From Davidsoniella eucalypti (lineage: Eukaryota; Ascomycota; Sordariomycetes; Microascales; Ceratocystidaceae): DNA of 64,000 bases. The DNA is taken from NCBI GenBank assembly GCA_004009845.1, contig RMBW01000025.1:248001-312000 (forward strand), read 5' to 3'. The position numbers and the translations under genes were made by a program. Each line of letters starts with the position of its first letter. Within the stretch, counting starts at the first letter, position 1. This document shows positions 57,220-64,000 of this stretch, piece by piece. The notes beneath the pieces were generated by a model, which saw only the letters and a list, made by a program, of their open reading frames with translations, ran no database searches and had not been told where the DNA came from.

Positions 57220-57830
57220 GTGAAACATAAAGACGTGTTCTTGGGCAGAAACACTAAGGTGTGCTTATAGAGTTGATAGAGTGGCACTTCTAAAGTTGCT
57301 CAGTAAAGTCAATATCTCAAATCCCTATATATTGTGAGGCTTTCTTGGTAGAGTGTTTTTCAATAGAAGTTTGGGTCGTCTTGAACCTAATGCGTGGGTT
57401 TTAGAACTAGGTTAAATTACTACAAAGGTACGATCTTGAGTAGAAGAGCGAACGGCCAGTTATAGAGTCGATAGAGGCGGCATTGCCATAGTCCCTGAAT
57501 GAAGCCGATGTTTTAAAGTCCTATATATCACACCATTTTTTTGGCATGGGTTTATTTTTTTATCATTGACTTTAAGGGCACGTTGTTGAGTATGAGAACA
57601 AAGAGCTAGTTGCAGATTTGGTGTTTTTGGCATTGCCGTGGTCCCTAGATGAAGCCAATGTTTTAAAGTCCTTTAGATCACGAGTTTTTCTCGGTAGAGA
57701 CAATAGGGGGCTAGCTGTGGAGTTAATAAAGTTGACATTGTCTTCGTTCTTGAATCAAGACATTACACCCAAGTCCTTGGCATCGTGAGATTTCTTGGAA
57801 AGGTCTTGTAACTTCTAGTTGTGGACTTTG
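57220..57830 (+). repeat. Decayed tandem repeat, about 34-codon unit
   Basis: Related units are recognisable at 57,283, 57,481, 57,633 and 57,735. In one frame they read VALLKLLSKVNISNPYIL-x-GFLGR, AALP-x-SLNEADVLKSYIS, LALPWSLDEANVLKSFRSRV then FLGRDNRGLAVELIK, and LTLSSFLNQDITPKSL. The shortest spacing is 102 bp. It looks like a dead repeat-protein gene whose family I cannot name; stops and frame slips are frequent. Confidence 0.45.
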
Positions 57831-59718
57831 ACAGTTATGAGTTCGTTATGCCTGAAAGTCTATTATTTTTGCTAATAGCGTAACGCCAAGCTTTTACTAA
57901 AGGTTTTGTGTTACATTTCTTATATTTGATACTACATCTCGCCTTATATCCCATGGATATCTCTTGATTCATACCACCAACACCCATTGAATATGACCAT
58001 GTTTGAGGGAGATTCGACAAAGTTTACCGATCTTGCGAGAAATTTCTCGGCAGGAAGATTTGTCACAATATTAGACTCTACGGGTGAGCTGTGGCAAAAG
58101 AGCATATGACAGCATGTCTTTGGTTAGATCCGACACCCATTTGTCACTGGGGTTGGGAAAGTGTTAGTCCCCGTGGCGAAGACCTCAATGTGAGATGAGA
58201 TGGCGAAGGGTGCCAATTCATAGTTTTAGGCCAATCTTTAAGTTTAGATCCCATACGTAAGGGGAGTGGAAAGGGTAATGGTGGTAATTACTACTGGCTC
58301 TGATTAGTGATCTACTATGAAGTGAATGCAAACAGCCTTCGAATACTCTCTGTATAAAAAATGGGAATTGTTGTTGGGAAGCTTTGGTATATCGTCAATC
58401 ATAGCACATTTCGTAGTGTGTGATCTAGATAGCAAAAAATACCTTATGAAGCCTAATCATCAATAGTGAACAGCTCATAAAAGAATAAACGTAAGTGATT
58501 TAACTAAATAATTGTTGTGATGTGGATGAGTTCCATCGTTTTCGATGGGCTGTGCAAGATCGATGAGATCTAGATTTGGATGTAAAATATGGTCATTAAG
58601 CAGCGGGTAGCGGTCTATAATCTCCTACAAGTTAGAACTGAAAATGGACCTATGATATAGGTATAATAGAGTAAAGCACAATTGACGATCAAGTTCCATG
58701 AGCATGGCACGTTGAAATTGATCGAAGGTATGCCGTGTTGTGACTCTAAAGATGCGCAATAATTAACCCAAGAATACTAAGCTCATTACGAAGGGCTCTG
58801 GAAATTTACACTGGTCCAGTTCCATTAGAAGATCTGAACGTGGATGGCATAAAAGGAGCAAATATGGTTTTCCGGCCAATTGATCACTATGTTGTCGGAG
58901 TACTTGGTTAATTTTAGTGCACTTCTAGTGTAAGTTAGTGTAAGTAGAGTAATTTTCTAGCGATTGTCAAGAACATGGTGGCATAAAGGTATTGATTAAT
59001 ATTTTCTAGACTCTACGAGGTACCTTAAGGGCCAAATTTGGGGTGGAGGTACATAAACTTAGTGGGGCAAGGTGAAAGAGTACTTTGTTTTTCCTAATTG
59101 GGAATCACTGCCAAGAAATTTAGAACAACTCTAAAATGTGGGGGGCAAAGTAGCAAAGTGCAGCACGATATGGTGATATGGCTATTGCAATTTGAGCGAG
59201 TTGTCTTGTCGGGAGAGCCAAAAAAAAAAAAAAAGGCAGTGATGGGAGACGGATAGACGGTAGTTTGTGCTGCTGTATTTGGGTTGCAGTCGCGTCTATG
59301 TCAGGCAAACAGGCGCTGAAATCATCAAGCGAGACTCGATGACACCCTGCCAAGCTTTATTTAGCGGAACACCTAACAATTCTTGACATGTTGTGCGACG
59401 TCTTGGCATTTCTTGGCATTGCAACATAACGACAACAAGCAACTTTATATGACTTCAAGCCGTATCGTGCCCAGCATTTCACGACCGTATATCGCGAATT
59501 TTACAGCGAATTCGGCACGGCGTTTTTGGGGAAATGCCTCTACGCTGTGGCGAGACCAGTGCAGCATAGTTTGGGAGTCCTAAGAGATGCGCTAAAGACT
59601 GTTTTAGAATATAAAAAAGAGATATAAACGATATAATATATCCGCTCGTTATCTCGCATAGACTTCTGAGGCTAGCACGAAAAGGACTGGGGTCTAAGCC
59701 GCACTGGAGATGGCCGGA
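57831..59718. other. Gene-free AT-rich stretch
   Basis: No supported gene. An A-run of about 14 lies near 59,220. Confidence 0.45.
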
Positions 59719-59803
59719 TTGGGCGCTGCTACTTTTATTTTTAATTTTTTAATTCATTTATCTTATGGAGCTATAGAGCTATGAAGATTTGGGCGCTGCT
59801 ACT
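59719..59803 (-). repeat. 55-bp LINE-end insertion (family 2) with 15-bp target-site duplication
   Basis: TTGGGCGCTGCTACT is repeated exactly at 59,719-59,733 and 59,789-59,803. The 55 bases between end (minus sense) in an A-rich tail, after AGCTCTATAGCTCCATAAG. Part of this segment recurs at 22,090-22,115. Confidence 0.8.
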
Positions 59804-60401
59804 GGGTTACTGGGCTTCTCACCCCCCGTAGTTGAATTGAACATGGCGGAAAGTACTATGTGGCAGCGTATCTACGTAGTTGCCCTCGTAGAAACAGACT
59901 GACTCGCAGTGTAGAAGCATGATCGATATTGATATTTATCCTAATATGCTATATCATATAGACACTCGGGATGAGCATTGGAAAGGCCATGGCTTTTGGT
60001 AGATACTGCTGCTCTAAAAACCACCCAGTAGAGACACTGGCTAGTTCTCAAAACAGCTGTCCTGGTAAAGTGCTGCTGATGTCTGCTGTGGCTTCCAAAT
60101 ACAGCGTCTACGTCAGTACTGTTCTGAGCAAACAAACCACACCGTCCACTAGTCCGCAACAGCACTTCAAGCTTATCAATATCCACTAGCCTCTAACTTT
60201 ATCTTGTTATCCACGCCGTCTAGGCTGAACAGAGTCAAGGCAACGTTGCCATTCGGCGTTTGTCTATTAGTTCAACATGTATCTCTTAGTGTGCGTGAAT
60301 ATCCTACAACTCGCCGCTCTCTAAGCCCCTCCGTTTCCGGCCTTTGCGGCATCAGCTGCCATTGCTTCAATTTTCAATGACTTAAGCGTTCTTTAGAGAA
60401 G

Positions 60402-60410
60402 TATAAATAA
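60402..60410 (+). promoter_or_regulatory. TATA box of orphan gene C
   Basis: TATAAATAA lies upstream of an ATG-free leader that runs for about 280 nt to the first leader intron. Confidence 0.5.
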
Positions 60411-60686
60411 TTGCCCAGTCACCCTCCGACTTGCTCTCAAAACTTTCTCGTTGACAAACCACAGACCATCCATTTGCTCTACCCAAACGTCAGTTGTTCC
60501 TGCACATCTTGTTCTCTTTACTACAGTGTTACATTTTCCATTGTGTCTATAAGTCTCTGGAGATTGCTTCACTGTTTTGAAGACCTTGACTGCTGTAGAG
60601 TGTTCTACGTTTTTGTTCCTCCTCTTCCTGGCATTTCTGAACGCCATCCTCTTTTCTCTTGTTGGTGATCTTCACTCACCGGTTAG

Positions 60687-60962
60687 GTATGTTTCCCCTT
60701 CATCTTTCCACCTATTTACCGGCCTGATCTGGCTTTGATGAACATCAGCACTAATATGTCACTTCTAATTTAGTTGAAGGTCTCCGAACCTTTCTTTTTG
60801 GCGTCTCTGTAATAGAACGCCATTAAAATATCTTTTATCAGCATCCTTCGCTCACAGGCTAGGTACGTCTGCCCTGTATTCCTTCACCTTTTTCCCTTTC
60901 ACTCTTTTACCACTGATCTGGCTATGGTGAGAACCATTGCTGACGTGTTACTTCTTATCTAG
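60687..60962 (+). other. Two leader introns of orphan gene C, tandem duplicates
   Basis: Intron 1 is 60,687-60,773 (GTATGT, CTAAT branch, TTTAG). Intron 2 is 60,863-60,962 (GTACGT, CTGAC branch, CTAG). Both introns have alignable interiors (TTTACC..CTGATCTGGCT, then a CACTTCTAATTTAG-like end). The exon before each also matches (CGCCAT, then CTTC-CTCAC-GGTTAG or CTTCGCTCACAGGCTAG), so an exon-intron unit was duplicated. Splicing both removes every ATG ahead of 60,978. Confidence 0.7.
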
Positions 60963-60977
60963 GAATCGGCTGTCAAG

Positions 60978-62030
60978 ATGGTCCGTCTTGGAGATCTGGT
61001 CTTGGACCCTAACAGTGTCGTAAACCCGGACTGGTTCCTCGATTTCCCCCCGGTCGGTACTGTCGATCCTAAACTTTTGAGTATAGGAAGTGAGACTGTG
61101 GCGGCAGTCTCTGGCGGGGCCGCGCAAGCCCCGCCCACGCCCAAGGTGGCTGATGACGCCGCAGCTAGCGAGAAGCCAGCTGCCTTGGAGGGTGAGTGGG
61201 ATATGGAAGACCTGTTCAGGGAGCCTGAAGGCTTCGACTGGACAGAGTTTTTGGATATACTCCCTTCCCCTTCCCTTTCCCCCCTCGTCGATGCCCCTGC
61301 CATTGCCGCTCCAACAGTTGCCGATGCTGTTGAAGCCTTCGTCCCGCTTTGGCTTCCCGCACCTCTCGCCGCACCTATTGAGGCTGCGGAGGTTGTAGAG
61401 GCTGTGGAGGCTGAGGAGACGGCTCTGGCCCCAGCAGGCCCCGTGGCTGTTGAAGAAACCGATGGCTCCACCGGCAGCGAGGAGCCTACGCGCCCAAATG
61501 TGGCGGCTCGGACTCGAGTCCGCCGCCCAGCAGCGGCGCGAGTCTTCCGGCCTGGTGCAGTCATCGGCCAGCAGGTGGGAAGCTCTTCCCCCCCACTTGC
61601 TGGGGGCATCTTTTCAGGGGCCCGGGTCTTCATCACCAGGATGACCGGGTTCCTAAAGCACGCACCTCTCCCACCCAACGGCCAACTGCCGCTGCGGAGA
61701 GAAAATGGGAGCCGCTACTTGGAGTGTCCAATCTGCCAAGCGGCATTCGCTGTGCCCCCGAGGGTCTCGGATGCCGACGCAGCCAAGAGCGTGCGCACCA
61801 ATGTGCGCAGGCACTTCATGAACGTCCATATGGACGCTCGTGTTGCTTGCATTTCGTCCGGTCGTTGCGCCGACCGGGCTGATAATCTCAAGGCCCTGTG
61901 TGCAAAGCATGGATGCGTGCACACAAGGGCCAGCGGAATGGTGTCCTCCTACCGCGACCCGGCAGGCACCGATGTTGCCGCTCATATGAAGGGCGGGTGG
62001 GGATCGTTTGTGACCCACTTCTCCTTATGA
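60978..62030 (+). CDS. Orphan gene C: Ala/Pro-rich protein with a Cys/His-rich C-terminal domain
   Basis: 350 residues, one coding exon, start MVRLGDLVLDPNSVVNPDWF. Residues about 30-175 are acidic and rich in Ala, Pro and Val, with an EWDMEDLFREPEGFDWTEFL segment and EVVEAVEAEET repeats. A basic stretch follows (NVAARTRVRRPAAARVFRPG). The last 110 residues hold many Cys and His: CPICQAAF, then RRHFMNVH (C-x2-C-x23-H-x4-H, a long-spaced C2H2 pattern), then CISSGRCADRADNLKALCAK with further HGC and VHT. This is a possible zinc-binding, nucleic-acid-binding domain of a type I do not recognise. The acidic N-terminal part could be an activation region, which would suit a regulator, but that is inference. 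The gene is GC-rich, intact and TATA-driven, with duplicated leader introns. Confidence 0.7.
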   Translation: MVRLGDLVLDPNSVVNPDWFLDFPPVGTVDPKLLSIGSETVAAVSGGAAQAPPTPKVADDAAASEKPAALEGEWDMEDLFREPEGFDWTEFLDILPSPSLSPLVDAPAIAAPTVADAVEAFVPLWLPAPLAAPIEAAEVVEAVEAEETALAPAGPVAVEETDGSTGSEEPTRPNVAARTRVRRPAAARVFRPGAVIGQQVGSSSPPLAGGIFSGARVFITRMTGFLKHAPLPPNGQLPLRRENGSRYLECPICQAAFAVPPRVSDADAAKSVRTNVRRHFMNVHMDARVACISSGRCADRADNLKALCAKHGCVHTRASGMVSSYRDPAGTDVAAHMKGGWGSFVTHFSL

Positions 62031-63165
62031 GCGCCAACTTTGGTGCTCGGGATGTGATCTGGACCCATGGCCATGGGTACTGGGCATCTACAGCTCGAAG
62101 ACTGCTAGACTGCTTAGATCCTTGGCCATTGCCGGTGTAGATCATTCCCGAAGGACACGTTCTTGCGTGTGTGCCATTGCTACCGAAGCATGGCACACTT
62201 GGGTATATCTGGGTTGGAGTTTTGGGTTTGGGGTTCTGGTTTGGGGTTCTGGTTTTTGTTATATTTTTTTGCATTTTTTATTGCTTTCTTGGGCTGTGGC
62301 ACAACAGAAACACACCCACAATTGATTTTTTTCCATTCTTTCTTCCACAATACTTCTATCTCTCTCTCGGCAATGTGAAATGTGAAATGATTCAAGAAAT
62401 ATCATCCAAATGCAAATAGAACATCATTTCAATAAGTTGGTACACTAAATTTTGAAATAATGTTCTTCTAGAAATAAACAGTAAACTAGTCTAGCACCTC
62501 AAACGCACAAAACTGAGCAACAGTTTACATGTCACGATACTTGCCGACCTCAGCACTATGAGAGACGTTACCTATACAACGAACAGCACTATAGTTTTGT
62601 GTCATAGTTTTTTTCTCCTAATTTTTCGTGCTGTCTTATTCACTTACAACCACTTCTACATAACAACAACTCACGTTTTTACTGACTCAGAAAGAGATGC
62701 AGCAAATTAATCGGTGCCACGACTCTAATTAGTTATTCCAGAAATGCCAGTTTCCACACACTAGAATAACTGACTACAGACCAACAAACCTATAATTAAC
62801 TTATTAGGTCTTGAATCTAGGACACAAGTATGTAGAGATACTCATATATCTCTATGGATATCTACAACATGCTTCACGACTATAACAGAAAAATTTGTAG
62901 GGAGAGGTCTCTTTATTCAATGTCAGGCCGTCATCGTGTTTTCCCTGTGGAGTCTTCACGCAACACAGAACTGAAGCCAAATAAAGATCTATATCCCTAC
63001 GAATGTCTCAACCAATAGTCAAGTACATATATTCGGTAAAAACTTCATTGCGCGACCGAGGAATGGTTTGATATTAGTCTACAACCCTATGTCATACATA
63101 GCTTTACAGATGGAATTATTGGATAGAAATTATTAAATTAAAAAGAGAGATCAAAAAGAGAACAC
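62031..63165. other. Gene-free AT-rich stretch downstream of orphan gene C
   Basis: Begins with a G/T-rich 3' flank (62,208-62,270) resembling that of orphan gene B. No other feature seen. Confidence 0.45.
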
Positions 63166-63237
63166 TGACCACGATGGGATTCGAACCCACAATCTTTTGA
63201 TTCGTAGTCAAACGCCTTGCCATTGGGCCACGCGGCC
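63166..63237 (-). tRNA. tR(ACG): tRNA-Arg(ACG)
   Basis: 72 nt, no intron, starting at 63,237 on the minus strand. Acceptor GGCCGCG/CGTGGTC (two G-U), D-arm GGCCCAATGGCAAGGC, anticodon stem TTTGA/TCAAA with loop CTACGAA giving anticodon ACG (read as ICG), T-arm TTCGAAT. A (TTG)n microsatellite begins immediately upstream in the gene's sense (63,242-63,262). Confidence 0.95.
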
Positions 63238-63241
63238 TTAT

Positions 63242-63262
63242 CTTGTTGTTGTTGTTGTTGTT
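63242..63262. repeat. (TTG)n microsatellite
   Basis: Six to seven tandem TTG units directly beside the tRNA-Arg gene. Confidence 0.8.
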
Positions 63263-63469
63263 ATATTTATTCTCTTCCTAAACTATTACGAGTGGATTTT
63301 CGAGTCCGGTCGTGCCGATTTTTCTGTCTCCGGTATATCTTATCCACTTCCACCCGTATCCTAGTCCGGGTCCGGACTACCCTCCCGGGCTCCATAGGAC
63401 GCCTTCATGGATACCCCCTGTAACTTCAAAACATCCTCAAACCATTCCCCAAAAAAAGACCCACATCAT

Positions 63470-64000
63470 CCAAGCCCTAAGTGGGGCTACCATCCACGTA
63501 ATCAGGTGACCGCACCATCCGACGCGCCTCCAAGAGGCTGGTGATCGAGTGTCGAGAGAAGCAAAAAATTGGCGTAGTCGAGTCGGGTGCGATGGTAGAG
63601 GCACAGCGACAAGACTCCCGCGCCGCGGGTTGGGCTTCCGGAACCTTCAAAAATAGGTTGCCCTTCGAGTATGAGTGTGTCTCCCTGAGCTTTGTAGTGT
63701 GTAGTGACTCGGGAGACCAGCGATCGCGTGAGTGTGGCGAAAAGGGGGGCGATTGTTGGTGAGAACATCTCTCGAGAGAGGAAAAAGTCGGGCTCAAGGC
63801 CTCATACTCGATGCATCAATAAAGACAAGTGTCTAAAAAGATAAAAAGAATGGACAGCAGCATTGGGAATATGTGCTGGTCGCTCTTGAAAACCCACGAC
63901 GAAGGGGAAAAATTCGTCTTTGGACAAAGGGGGAGGTAACTTGAACTCAAAGTTACCCCCCCGAGGGTTGTAGGAGGGAAGGTTGGTTGTGGGGGCCTTA
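63470..64000 (-). repeat. Dispersed coding-like repeat, copy Y, running off the window
   Basis: On the minus strand the region reads APTTNLPSYNPRGGNFEF, then LPPPLSKDEFFPFVVG and FQERPAHIPNAAVHSFY. It then runs on in other frames (EALSPTFSSLERCSHQQ, or MFSPTIAPLFATLTRSLVSR) to about 63,480. The first 40 residues match copy X at 28.8 kb in frame. The family is not recognised; it may be a transposable element or a multicopy gene. It continues beyond 64,000, so the better part may lie outside. Confidence 0.5.

Noticed and set aside
1..64000. CRISPR arrays, bacterial operons, rRNA genes, telomere repeats
   Set aside because: None seen: no regular short repeats with unique spacers, no 5S or large rRNA sequence, no TTAGGG runs, and all genes are eukaryotic in structure.

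Overview
The window is nuclear DNA of a filamentous ascomycete (Pezizomycotina; a Sordariomycete or Hypocreales-like fungus is my best guess, not proven). The evidence is short spliceosomal introns with GTAAGT/GTATGT donors and CTAAC branch points, an intron-containing tRNA-Ser, fungal-only families (Mid2-like sensor, SKG6-like membrane protein, small GPI protein), a PNP-NACHT-ankyrin NLR relic, Tad-like LINE debris and stop-codon changes that fit repeat-induced point mutation. Nothing prokaryotic is present.

Layout. 1-4 kb: the 3' part of a carboxylesterase and a Mid2-like wall sensor. 4-10 kb: gene-poor AT-rich DNA with a split tRNA-Ser and ultra-short LINE tails. 10.3-15.2 kb: a broken NLR gene (nucleoside phosphorylase, damaged NACHT, about twenty ankyrin repeats). 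17-20.4 kb: a GC-rich orphan locus, with two in-frame ORFs split by one TAG, followed by six structured repeats in two families whose outer helices covary. 21-23.5 kb: tRNA-Arg and LINE relics. 24.4-27 kb: a SKG6-like membrane protein. 28-33.7 kb: gene-free DNA with a repeat and a possible structured RNA. 33.7-42.8 kb: the conserved core, with a DHX35-type helicase, glutathione reductase, a small GPI-anchored protein and the Lsm14/Scd6 translation repressor. 44-46 kb: a broken kinase-like gene. 47-57 kb: a graveyard of two flavin monooxygenase pseudogenes, UNC93-like and WSC relics and LINE pieces, with one intact orphan between the monooxygenases. 57-64 kb: a decayed tandem repeat, a third orphan with a duplicated leader exon-intron unit, a tRNA-Arg and a dispersed repeat.

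The conserved genes are ordinary housekeeping and cell-surface genes: RNA processing and mRNP control, glutathione redox cycling, and wall sensing. The rest behaves as an accessory compartment: AT-rich, rich in retrotransposon debris and dead genes, yet holding three intact GC-rich orphan genes of common design (TATA box, pyrimidine-rich ATG-free leader with introns, low-complexity protein). The most unusual signal is the covarying structured-repeat array downstream of the first orphan (19,808-20,345). I could not match it to any RNA family I know.
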